Assembly (NCBI RefSeq): GCF_000015565.1
Contig: NC_008786.1
Span: 806,001-870,000, forward strand
Length of the DNA: 64,000 nt
Direction of reading: 5' to 3'
Source of the DNA: Verminephrobacter eiseniae EF01-2
GTDB taxonomy: Bacteria; Pseudomonadota; Gammaproteobacteria; Burkholderiales; Burkholderiaceae_C
Below the pieces are notes generated by a model that worked only from the letters and a program-made list of their open reading frames with translations, was not told the origin of the DNA and did no database searches. Numbering within the stretch: the stretch's first letter is position 1; each line of letters begins with the position of its first letter. Of this stretch, positions 10,330 to 18,366 are shown piece by piece. The position numbers and the translations under genes were made by a program.

Positions 10330-11538
10330 ATGAACTCCACCACGCCCCACGCCACCCCCAGCCCGGCTGCTGCGCCACGCACACTGGCGCTGGAGCACAT
10401 CAAGCACAACTTCCGTGAATACGGCATGTTGATCACGCTGGTGGCCATCATGGCCTTCTTCCAGTACATGACCGGCGGCACGCTGATGCAGCCGCTGAAC
10501 CTGACCAACCTGATTTTGCAAAACAGCTACATCGTCATCATGGCGCTGGGCATGCTGCTGGTGATCGTGGCCGGGCATATCGACCTGTCGGTAGGCTCGG
10601 TCTGTGGTTTCATCGGCGCGCTGGCGGGGGTGCTGATGGTGCAGCACCAATGGCACTTCGTGCCCGCCATGCTGGCCTGCCTGCTGTGCGGCGGCCTGAT
10701 TGGCGCAATGCAAGGGTGGTTCGTGGCTTTCTCGCGCATCCCGTCCTTCATCGTGACGCTGGCCGGGATGCTGGTCTTCAAGGGCCTGGCAATGACATTG
10801 CTGGCCGGGCAGTCGGTGGGGCCTTTCCCGGATGCCTTTCAGCGGCTCAGCTCGGGGTTCATCCCCGATATCTCCGGCGCGCCGGGCCTGCGCCTGACTT
10901 CCATGGCCCTGGGCCTGGCGCTGGCGGCGGCCCTGACCGTGGTCGCCGTGCGCGGCCATGCCAATCGCATCAAGCACGGCGTGCGCGCCGAGCCGACGCT
11001 CTTTTTCCTGGCCAAGACGGCGCTGTTCGCGGCACTGCTCAGCTACCTGAGTTACCTGCTCGCGTCGTACAAGGGCCTGCCCAACGTGCTGATCGTGATG
11101 GCGCTGCTGATCATGCTGTACGAGTTCATCACCAGCCGCACCACCATAGGCCGGCGCATCTACGCGCTGGGCGGCAACGAGAAGGCGGCCAAGCTCTCGG
11201 GCATCAAGACCGAGCGCCTGACCTTTTATGCCTTCGTCAACATGGGCGTGCTCGCCGCACTGGCGGGACTGGTGTTCGTCGCCCGCCTGAACACCGCAAC
11301 GCCCAAGGCCGGCCTGGGGTTCGAGCTCGACGTGATCGCCGCCTGCTTCATCGGCGGCGCTTCCGCATCGGGCGGCGTGGGCAAGGTGATGGGCGCCGTG
11401 ATCGGCGCCTTCGTGATGGGGGTGATGAACAACGGCATGTCCATCCTGGGCATAGGCATCGACTACCAGCAAGTCATCAAGGGCGTGGTGCTGCTCGCCG
11501 CCGTGCTGGTGGATGTCTACAACAAGAACAAGGTCTGA
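10330..11538 (+). CDS. gguB: Multiple-monosaccharide importer permease GguB
   Basis: This 402-aa inner-membrane permease of the CUT2 family has multiple hydrophobic helices, the GHIDLSVGS motif near residue 80 and the conserved ...IYALGGNEKAAKLSGI cytoplasmic loop. The length, longer than RbsC, fits GguB/XylH proteins. It starts 5 bases after gguA and has no strong ribosome binding site of its own. It works with GguA and the two ChvE-like receptors. Confidence 0.92.
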   Translation: MNSTTPHATPSPAAAPRTLALEHIKHNFREYGMLITLVAIMAFFQYMTGGTLMQPLNLTNLILQNSYIVIMALGMLLVIVAGHIDLSVGSVCGFIGALAGVLMVQHQWHFVPAMLACLLCGGLIGAMQGWFVAFSRIPSFIVTLAGMLVFKGLAMTLLAGQSVGPFPDAFQRLSSGFIPDISGAPGLRLTSMALGLALAAALTVVAVRGHANRIKHGVRAEPTLFFLAKTALFAALLSYLSYLLASYKGLPNVLIVMALLIMLYEFITSRTTIGRRIYALGGNEKAAKLSGIKTERLTFYAFVNMGVLAALAGLVFVARLNTATPKAGLGFELDVIAACFIGGASASGGVGKVMGAVIGAFVMGVMNNGMSILGIGIDYQQVIKGVVLLAAVLVDVYNKNKV

Positions 11539-11685
11539 GCCGCCCCCACGGACCATCGACCGTACCAGCGGCCGGGCCGCGCGGCACCGGCGCGCAGGGC
11601 CCGGACCCGACCGGCCGGCCCACCCGCCCCTGCCATACCCTTTTGCCACCATCCCTTTCCCCCCGACCTTTCCCTCCTGCCCACC

Positions 11686-13419
11686 ATGACGCCCCCGCAA
11701 CGCAAGCTCCGCTCCACCGAATGGTTTGGCAACGCCGACAAGAACGGCTTCATGCACCGCAGTTGGATGAAGAACCAGGGCATCCCGGACCATGCGTTCG
11801 ATGGCCGCCCGATCATCGGCATCTGCAACACCTGGTCGGAACTGACCCCCTGCAACGCGCACCTGCGCAAGCTCGCCGAGCATGTCAAACGCGGCATCTA
11901 CGAGGCCGGGGGCTTTCCGGTGGAGTTTCCGGTTTTCTCCAACGGCGAATCCAATTTGCGCCCCACCGCCATGCTCACGCGCAACCTGGCCAGCATGGAC
12001 GTGGAAGAAGCCATTCGCGGCAACCCCATCGACGCCGTGGTGCTGCTGGCCGGCTGCGACAAGACCACGCCGGCCCTGCTGATGGGCGCGGCCAGTTGTG
12101 ACATTCCGGCCATCGTCGTCACCGGCGGCCCGATGCTCAACGGCAAGCTGGAAAACAAGGACATCGGCTCGGGCACGGCGGTGTGGCAGTTGCACGAATC
12201 GCTCAAGGCCGGCGCCATCGATCTGCACCAATTCCTGGCCGCAGAAGGGGGCATGTCGCGCTCGGCCGGCAGTTGCAACACCATGGGCACGGCCTCCACC
12301 ATGGCCTGCATGGCCGAGGCGCTGGGCACCTCGCTGCCGCACAACGCCGCCATCCCCGCCGTCGACGCGCGCCGCTACGTGCTCGCGCACATGTCGGGCC
12401 AGCGCATCGTCGGGATGGCGCACGAGCAGCTGACGCTGTCGAAAATCCTGACCCGCGCAGCGTTCGAGAACGCCATCCGCACGAACGCAGCCATCGGCGG
12501 CTCGACCAACGCGGTCATCCACCTCAAGGCCATCGCCGGCCGCATCGGCGTACCGCTGGACCTGGAAGACTGGACGCGCATCGGCCGCGGCACCCCCACC
12601 CTGGTCGACCTGCAACCCTCGGGCCGCTTCCTGATGGAAGCGTTCTACTACGCCGGCGGCCTGCCCGCCGTGCTGCGCCGCCTGGGCGAAAACCACCTGC
12701 TGCCGCACCCCGAGGCACTCACCGTGAACGGCAAAACCCTGTGGGACAACGTGCGCCAGGCCCCCCAGTACGACGACGAGGTGATCCGCCCGCTCAGCCA
12801 GCCGCTGGTCGCCGACGGCGGCATCTGCATCCTGCGCGGCAACCTGGCGCCGCGCGGCGCGGTGCTCAAGCCCTCGGCGGCATCGCCCGAACTGCTCCGG
12901 CACCGGGGCCGCGCCGTGGTCTTCGAGAACCTGGAGCACTACAAGGAACGCATCGTCGATGACAGCCTGGACATCGACGCCAGTTGCGTGATGGTCATGA
13001 AAAACTGCGGCCCCAAAGGCTACCCCGGCATGGCCGAAGTGGGCAACATGGGCCTGCCCCCGAAGCTGCTGCGCCAGGGCGTCAAAGACATGGTGCGCAT
13101 CTCCGACGCCCGCATGAGCGGCACGGCCTACGGCACCGTGGTGCTGCATGTGGCGCCCGAAGCCGCCGCCGGAGGGCCGCTGGCCGCCGTGCGCGATGGC
13201 GACTTCATCGAGCTCGACTGCGCTCGGGGCCGGCTGCACCTGGACATCAGCGCCGCCGAACTGGCCGCGCGCCTGGCCGCACCGAACGCATCCGACAGGG
13301 GCGGCCATGGCGGCTACCAGCGCCTGTATGTCGACCATGTGCTGCAAGCCGACGAGGGCTGCGACTTCGACTTCCTGGTCGGCTGCCGGGGTGCCGCCGT
13401 GCCGCGCCATTCCCACTGA
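11686..13419 (+). CDS. IlvD/Edd-family sugar-acid dehydratase (L-arabonate dehydratase type)
   Basis: This 577-aa enzyme removes water from an aldonate to give a 2-keto-3-deoxy acid. Fe-S cluster cysteines typical of the family are visible in GICNTWSEL, LLAGCDKTTPALLMG and SAGSCNTMGTAST. The N-terminus (LRSTEWFGNADKNGFMHRSW) and length match pentonate/L-arabonate dehydratases rather than IlvD or 6-phosphogluconate dehydratase. With the upstream SDR and ChvE-GguAB it completes transport, oxidation and dehydration; no lactonase, second dehydratase or aldolase lies in the window. The start codon ATG 11686 has a poor ribosome binding site. The stop codon lies in an 8-bp repeat. Confidence 0.85.
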   Translation: MTPPQRKLRSTEWFGNADKNGFMHRSWMKNQGIPDHAFDGRPIIGICNTWSELTPCNAHLRKLAEHVKRGIYEAGGFPVEFPVFSNGESNLRPTAMLTRNLASMDVEEAIRGNPIDAVVLLAGCDKTTPALLMGAASCDIPAIVVTGGPMLNGKLENKDIGSGTAVWQLHESLKAGAIDLHQFLAAEGGMSRSAGSCNTMGTASTMACMAEALGTSLPHNAAIPAVDARRYVLAHMSGQRIVGMAHEQLTLSKILTRAAFENAIRTNAAIGGSTNAVIHLKAIAGRIGVPLDLEDWTRIGRGTPTLVDLQPSGRFLMEAFYYAGGLPAVLRRLGENHLLPHPEALTVNGKTLWDNVRQAPQYDDEVIRPLSQPLVADGGICILRGNLAPRGAVLKPSAASPELLRHRGRAVVFENLEHYKERIVDDSLDIDASCVMVMKNCGPKGYPGMAEVGNMGLPPKLLRQGVKDMVRISDARMSGTAYGTVVLHVAPEAAAGGPLAAVRDGDFIELDCARGRLHLDISAAELAARLAAPNASDRGGHGGYQRLYVDHVLQADEGCDFDFLVGCRGAAVPRHSH

Positions 13420-13462
13420 ACCACTGAACCACTGAGCCACTGAGCCACCGATCCACCGATCG
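13415..13462 (+). repeat. 8-bp tandem repeat over the dehydratase stop codon
   Basis: Six units of ACTGAACC grade into ACTGAGCC and ACCGATCC. The TGA of the first unit is the stop codon of the dehydratase; the repeat then runs into non-coding DNA. Confidence 0.85.
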
Positions 13463-13879
13463 AAGCCGGCACCAACGACGACCGGATCGGGTCGATCCAC
13501 GGTGCGGGCCATCGGATGGAGCGTTGCAACAGGGCGCGGCAAGGCCCAGGCCCACGGCGGCGAAAGTCATGAAAGGCCATGGAAGCGGCCGTGCCTGCGC
13601 GCTCGACGCCCGATGAAATGCGGCCAGCACATCGCTACGGCCTGGGCGGCCTGGGCGGCCTGGGCGGCCTGTGAAAACGCGACATGCCCGGTGAAAGACC
13701 GACCCGATGCAGCGCGTTCGCGTCGTTTGCGCAGGGCAGATGGAAGAAACAATCGCCGCAGAGTGTGCGTTCTTTGCCGCGTGGCGCGCTCGGATCAGGG
13801 CGTTGGCGCGGCCATCACGGAGTGCGTTTTTGAAGCACCGGATGTGATTCCTGCGCGCAGCAGTGCGTTGCGCCGGAAA
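13420..13879 (+). other. Intergenic region between the convergent dehydratase and SulP genes
   Basis: 460 bases with no convincing gene. It contains the 8-bp repeat at its left end and a 9-bp repeat of GGCCTGGGC (3.7 units, 13639-13671). No clear hairpin-plus-T terminator was found, although the flanking genes converge here. Confidence 0.5.
13639..13671 (+). repeat. 9-bp tandem repeat GGCCTGGGC
   Basis: Three full units and a partial fourth of GGCCTGGGC lie in non-coding DNA downstream of the dehydratase. Confidence 0.8.
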
Positions 13880-15640
13880 TCACTCCCTGTCCCTTGCGTC
13901 TGCGCAGGGATCGATGATTTCAGGCCCGTCCGGCGGCAGCCCCTGCGCTGCCAGTTGTGCGCCAAAGCCTGAGCGCGCTATCAGCGAGCGCGGTTGCTCG
14001 TGCAGATGGATCACCGATAGCCGCCCCCCGCGCGCGGTCACGGCCTTGAGGATCTGCGCCAGGGCGTCGAGCCCGGTCGTGTCCAATGCCACCAACTCGC
14101 TGGCGTCGAGCACCAGGTCGATTCCCGGCGGCCCGGTTTCCACGGCCTGCACGATGGGGTCGATCTTGGCGGCCGCGCCAAAGAACAGCGCGCCATGCAG
14201 GCGCCAGGTGGCGCAGGGGCGTTGCGGGGGGGGCGTCGCCGGCGCGTCGGTATCGATGCCGGTGCCGGTGCCGGTGTCGGTATCGGTATCGGTGCCCGGC
14301 TCGGGCTGGCGCTCCACGCGAAACAATGCGCTCATGCGCCGCACGAACAGCGCACAGGCCATGAACAGGCCCACCTCCACGGCCACGGTCAGGTCGAACA
14401 CCACGGTGAGCAAGAACGTGCCCAGCATCAGCAGCCGGTAGTGGTTGCTGAAGCGGCGCAGGCGCATGAACTCATGCCATTCGCCCATGTTCCAGGCGAC
14501 AAACAGCAAGATGCCGGCCAGCACCGCCAGCGGAATGTGCAAGGCCAGCGGCGCTGCCACCAGCACGATCAGCGCCAGGGTCAGCGCATGCACTATGCCG
14601 GCGATCGGCGAGGTGGCGCCGGCGCGGATATTGGTCACCGTGCGGGCAATGGTGCCGGTGGCGGGCATGCCGCCAAAAAATGGCACCACCAGGTTGGCCA
14701 GGCCCTGGGCTATCAATTCCTGGTTCGGGTCATGCTTTTTGTACTGCGCGTCGGTGCTCAGTTGGTCGGCCACGCGGGCGCACAGCAGCGACTCGATGGC
14801 GCCCAGCAGCGCGATGGTGACGGTGGGCGTGACCAGCAGGCGCACCGTCGCCCACGAGAAATCGGGCAGGGCGAAGGCCGGCAGCGCCTGCGGAATGCCG
14901 CCAAAGCGCGAGCCGATCGTCTCTACCGGAAACTCCAACACCTTGGCCAGCAGGCTGAGCGTGACCAGCGCCACCACGGGCGCGGGCAGACGCGCAAAGT
15001 GGCGCACGGTATGGTGTTCGAGCACCTGCATCACCGGCGAGCCTTTCATCGTCAGCCGGGGCCAGACGAACAGCCCCAGCACGCAGGCCGTGCCCAGACC
15101 GAATGCGTAGGGGTTGAAACTGTCGATGTGCTGCGTCAGCGTGCGCAGTTGCGAGAAGAAATTGCCCGGCATGTGGGTGATGGACAGGCCCAGCCAGTCC
15201 TTGACCTGCGACAACGCGATCAGCACGGCAATGCCGTTGGTAAAGCCGATGACGATGCTCACCGGCACGAAGCGCACCAGCGTGCCCAGCCGGAAAAACC
15301 CGAGCAGCAGCAGCAGCACGCCCGCGCAGGCCGTGGCGATCAGCAGATTGGCCACGCCGTAGCGCTCGACAATGTCGTAGACGATGACGATGAAGGCCCC
15401 CGCCGGCCCGCCGATCTGGGCATTGGTGCCGCCCAGGGCCGAGATCAGAAAGCCGGCAATGATGGCCGTCCACAGCCCGGCCCCGGGCGGCAGGCCGCTG
15501 GCAATCGCAAACGCCATGGCCAGTGGCAGCGCCACGATGCCGACGGTAACGCCCGCGCCCACATCGGCCAGCCAGCGGCTTCGGTCGTAGCTGCGCAGCG
15601 TGTCCAGCAGCCGGGGATGGAATGCAAGTGAGAATGACAT
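13880..15640 (-). CDS. SulP-family anion transporter with STAS domain
   Basis: This 586-aa inner-membrane transporter carries sulfate, bicarbonate or another anion. The N-terminal two thirds are hydrophobic, with family signatures GLPPGAGLWTAIIAGF and GGTNAQIGGPAGAF. The C-terminal STAS domain contains LVLDASELVALDTTGLDAL. A Thr/Gly/Asp repeat (GTDTDTDTGTGTG), encoded by a 6-bp simple repeat, sits in the linker between membrane and STAS parts. The substrate cannot be told from sequence. It stands alone, with a weak AGG before the ATG at 15640. Confidence 0.87.
   Translation of the reverse strand: MSFSLAFHPRLLDTLRSYDRSRWLADVGAGVTVGIVALPLAMAFAIASGLPPGAGLWTAIIAGFLISALGGTNAQIGGPAGAFIVIVYDIVERYGVANLLIATACAGVLLLLLGFFRLGTLVRFVPVSIVIGFTNGIAVLIALSQVKDWLGLSITHMPGNFFSQLRTLTQHIDSFNPYAFGLGTACVLGLFVWPRLTMKGSPVMQVLEHHTVRHFARLPAPVVALVTLSLLAKVLEFPVETIGSRFGGIPQALPAFALPDFSWATVRLLVTPTVTIALLGAIESLLCARVADQLSTDAQYKKHDPNQELIAQGLANLVVPFFGGMPATGTIARTVTNIRAGATSPIAGIVHALTLALIVLVAAPLALHIPLAVLAGILLFVAWNMGEWHEFMRLRRFSNHYRLLMLGTFLLTVVFDLTVAVEVGLFMACALFVRRMSALFRVERQPEPGTDTDTDTGTGTGIDTDAPATPPPQRPCATWRLHGALFFGAAAKIDPIVQAVETGPPGIDLVLDASELVALDTTGLDALAQILKAVTARGGRLSVIHLHEQPRSLIARSGFGAQLAAQGLPPDGPEIIDPCADARDRE
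14253..14303 (-). repeat. Hexanucleotide repeat coding the SulP linker
   Basis: Plus-strand units of GGTRYC (variants GGTGCC, GGTGTC, GGTATC) occur eight or nine times in a row. Read in the gene's direction they give alternating Gly/Asp-Thr. Because units are a multiple of three, changes in copy number lengthen or shorten the linker without a frameshift. Confidence 0.8.
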
Positions 15641-16084
15641 GGCAGGACCTGGGGCAAACGGTGCGGCCCGATCTCAGGCCCGCGCAGCGCGGCCGGAGGC
15701 TGGGGCGGGATGGTAGTGGTGTATGGCGCCCCCCAGTGTAATGGCCGTGCGGGAAGGGGCCCCCGGGCGTTGACGCAGCGCGGCTCCGAGGGGCCGGCCG
15801 TCCTTGCCATCCAGGCAGTATTCACCGGCGCGGCGCCGGATCTCCTGCGGTGGCTCGTTCGGTGGCCCCTCCGGTGGCATATTCGGTGGCGCATTCGGTG
15901 GCATGTGCACGGACACCAGAAATGACGGTGGCACATTTTTTGATACATGCTCCCGCAACCGTCCACTGCGCTGAAAGCATCCATCGCGGAAAGCGCCCGA
16001 TCAATGGAAAACCCCGTGCACCGATTTCCGCAGAACCCATTACGCTCGATTGGCCTGACCATTGATCCAATCAAAAGCTGACAC
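15641..16084 (+). other. Divergent intergenic region sulP / GntR regulator
   Basis: 444 bases hold no recognisable gene. A 12-bp tandem repeat occupies 15849-15908. Promoters for both flanking genes should lie here; the region just before 16085 is less GC-rich, but no firm promoter was identified. Confidence 0.5.
15849..15908 (+). repeat. 12-bp tandem repeat upstream of the GntR regulator
   Basis: Five units of the pattern GGTGGCNNNNNC are arranged head to tail. On the minus strand they would encode a Pro-rich (PPN/PPE) tract, but no gene is assigned. Confidence 0.8.
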
Positions 16085-16945
16085 ATGTTCCATCTGGAAG
16101 CCGTTTCCGCCCAACGCCTGTATCGCCTGATCGCCGAACGCATCGCACAAAAGATCCGCGCCGGCGGATTCCCCGTGGGCAGCCGCCTGCCCGCCGAACG
16201 GGAACTGGCCGAGCTGTTGCAGGTCAGCCGTTCGTCGGTGCGCGAGGCCCTGATCGCGTTGGAGTTGAGCGGCTATGTCGAGGTGCGGGTGGGCAGCGGG
16301 GTCTATGTGACGACGGCACGCGGGCCGGGAACGCCGGCGCTTGCGGCCTCGGGCAACGCACCCGGCATCGCCGACAGCGCCAGCGGCATCGGGCCATTCG
16401 AACTGTTGCAGGCCAGGCTGTTGATCGAGCCCGAATGCGCGGCCTATGCGGCCTGCAAGGGCACGCAGGGGCAGCGGGCGAAGGTCCGGCAGGCGCAGCG
16501 GGCCTTGTCGGATGCGGGCGCTGGCAAGCATCTGGACCGCGCCTTCCATGCCGCCATCGCGGCCGCCTGCGGCAACGCCGCCCTGGAGGCCGTGGTGCTG
16601 CATCTGTGGAATTTGGCCGAGGCGAGTCCGGTCTACGAGCGGCTCGGCAAGCATTTCGTCGACCGCAAGGTCTGGGGCCTGGCCGCGATAGAGCATGACC
16701 GCATCGCCGATGCCATCCTGGAGCGGGACCCGATCAGGGCGCGCCACGCGATGTCTGCGCACCTGATCGCCGTCATGGCCCGGTTGCGGGAAGATTTCGC
16801 GGACAGCGTGCCGCAAGCCAAACACCCGCCGCCGGCCTGCGACGCCTTCCCCTCGAGGGGGCGGCGCCAGCGGCCTGGCACAGCCGATGGCGCGGCGTCC
16901 CCGGCGTGGGCCGCGCCCGTTTCATCTGTCGTGGAGCCGATATGA
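16085..16945 (+). CDS. GntR-family regulator, FadR/FCD subfamily
   Basis: This 286-aa transcriptional regulator has an N-terminal winged helix (SRLPAERELAELLQVSRSSVREAL, about residues 38-60) and an all-helical FCD domain. Probable metal/ligand residues of FCD domains are visible in HLDRAFHAAI, AIEHDRIAD and ARHAMSAHL. It overlaps the peptidase gene by ATGA and probably controls the peptidase-ABC operon downstream. The last 40 or so residues (from about HPPPACDAFPSRG) lie outside the FCD fold. They look like translation of a repeat whose end also occurs upstream of the alcohol dehydrogenase at 44.4 kb. Confidence 0.85.
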   Translation: MFHLEAVSAQRLYRLIAERIAQKIRAGGFPVGSRLPAERELAELLQVSRSSVREALIALELSGYVEVRVGSGVYVTTARGPGTPALAASGNAPGIADSASGIGPFELLQARLLIEPECAAYAACKGTQGQRAKVRQAQRALSDAGAGKHLDRAFHAAIAAACGNAALEAVVLHLWNLAEASPVYERLGKHFVDRKVWGLAAIEHDRIADAILERDPIRARHAMSAHLIAVMARLREDFADSVPQAKHPPPACDAFPSRGRRQRPGTADGAASPAWAAPVSSVVEPI

Positions 16946-18303
16946 CGACCAACTCCCTGCCCTCCCGCAAGCCACTGGCCAGTGCCGATATCGCGCAAGC
17001 GGTGCAGGCGCTGGAGCCCTACATGGTCGACAGCCTCGATCAGTTGGTGCGCGCGGCCAGTCCGTCCGGGGCCGAAACGCCGGCAGCCATGGTTGCCGAG
17101 GAGTTGATGCTCGGGCTTGGCCTGGCCAGCGAGCGCATCGTGCTGCAGGCCCGGGCGCTGGAGCACCTGCCCCTTTATTCCCCGGCCTGCTGCGCCGACG
17201 GCGGTCGCTACAACCTGCTGGCGATCCACGCTGGCGGGCATGGCGGGCGCTCCGTCCTGTTCAATGGCCACCTGGATGTGGTCCCGCCCGGCCCCGAGGA
17301 GATGTGGCGCCGGCCACCCTACATGCCCGTGGTCGAGGATGGCTGGCTGTACGGACGCGGAGCCGGCGACATGAAGGGCGGCATCGTCTGCGCGCTGGCG
17401 GCCTTCAAGGCCCTGCGCGCACTCGGTGTCCAGCCGGCCGGCCAGGTCGGGTTCAACTGGGTTCTGGAGGAGGAATGCACCGGCAACGGAACCCTGGCCT
17501 CGATCGTGGCGCTGCGCGCAGCAACGACCGGAGCAGCGACCGGGGCGATGACGGGAATGCTGGCCCGCAGCCGGCTCGGCGCGTTCGACGCGGTGCTGAT
17601 TCCCGAACCCATGGGCGAGCAGATGATCGACGCGCAGGTCGGCGTGTTCTGGATGCAACTGACGCTGACCGGCAGACCCGCGCATGCCGCCATGATGAGC
17701 CAGGGCGCCGACCCCATCGCTGCGGGCATCGCGATCATCGCCGGGCTGCGCGAACTGGAGGCCGAGTGGAATCGGCCCGAAAACCGGCATCCGTCCTACC
17801 GCGAACACCCGCACCCGCTGAACTTCAACTTCGGCCGCATCGAGGGCGGCGAGTGGACCTCGTCCGTGCCCTGCCAATGCCGGCTCGATGTGCGCATCGG
17901 TTTTTATCCGGACATGGCGGTCGATGACGCCAAGGCCGCCGTTGCGGCGCGCGTGCACGCCGCACTGGCGCCGTTGGGCGGCGGCGTGCAGGTGGAGATA
18001 CGCTACCAGGGCTTTCACGCGCCGGGCTGCAGCTTCGATCTCGACCAACCCGCGCTGCAGGTGCTGGCCGCTGCGCACCAGCAGGTGCATGGCAGCCCTG
18101 TGGCACGGGTGGCCACCACGGCCACCACCGACGCGCGCCATTTCCGCCTGATGCTCGACAGCCCGGTGACCTGCTACGGGCCCGAGGCGCGCGACATCCA
18201 TGGCATCGACGAAGCAGTGTCCCTGGCCAGCATGTCGCGTGTGGCCACGACCTTCGCGCTCTTTTTGCAGCAATGGTGTGGCACCGAGCCTGTGCGTGGC
18301 TGA
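16942..18303 (+). CDS. M20-family zinc peptidase/deacylase (ArgE/DapE type)
   Basis: This 453-aa cytoplasmic metallohydrolase would release amino acids from small peptides or N-acyl amino acids. Metal and catalytic residues of the M20 family are in place: H110 and D112 in GHLDVVP, D143 in GAGDMKGG and E177/E178 in LEEECTGNG; the dimerisation domain follows. ATG 16942 overlaps the regulator's stop codon. It precedes a dipeptide-type ABC importer, so it likely processes the imported substrate. Its 3' end appears to have been copied along with the binding-protein gene (see 22070). Confidence 0.85.
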   Translation: MTTNSLPSRKPLASADIAQAVQALEPYMVDSLDQLVRAASPSGAETPAAMVAEELMLGLGLASERIVLQARALEHLPLYSPACCADGGRYNLLAIHAGGHGGRSVLFNGHLDVVPPGPEEMWRRPPYMPVVEDGWLYGRGAGDMKGGIVCALAAFKALRALGVQPAGQVGFNWVLEEECTGNGTLASIVALRAATTGAATGAMTGMLARSRLGAFDAVLIPEPMGEQMIDAQVGVFWMQLTLTGRPAHAAMMSQGADPIAAGIAIIAGLRELEAEWNRPENRHPSYREHPHPLNFNFGRIEGGEWTSSVPCQCRLDVRIGFYPDMAVDDAKAAVAARVHAALAPLGGGVQVEIRYQGFHAPGCSFDLDQPALQVLAAAHQQVHGSPVARVATTATTDARHFRLMLDSPVTCYGPEARDIHGIDEAVSLASMSRVATTFALFLQQWCGTEPVRG

Positions 18304-18366
18304 GTTTCCCCGTCGTCCCATCGTCCCCAGCGCCCGCCGGCAGCCGCATCCGAGGAGGTTTTCATC

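Noticed and set aside
10231..13542. 1103-codon minus-strand open frame opposite gguB and the dehydratase
   Set aside because: It covers two clear genes and an intergenic region, with no recognisable domain; it is an antisense shadow caused by high GC.
15674..15958. 94-codon minus-strand frame with a Pro-rich N-terminus
   Set aside because: The Pro-rich part is just translation of the 12-bp tandem repeat, the rest matches nothing I recognise, and no ribosome binding site is clear.
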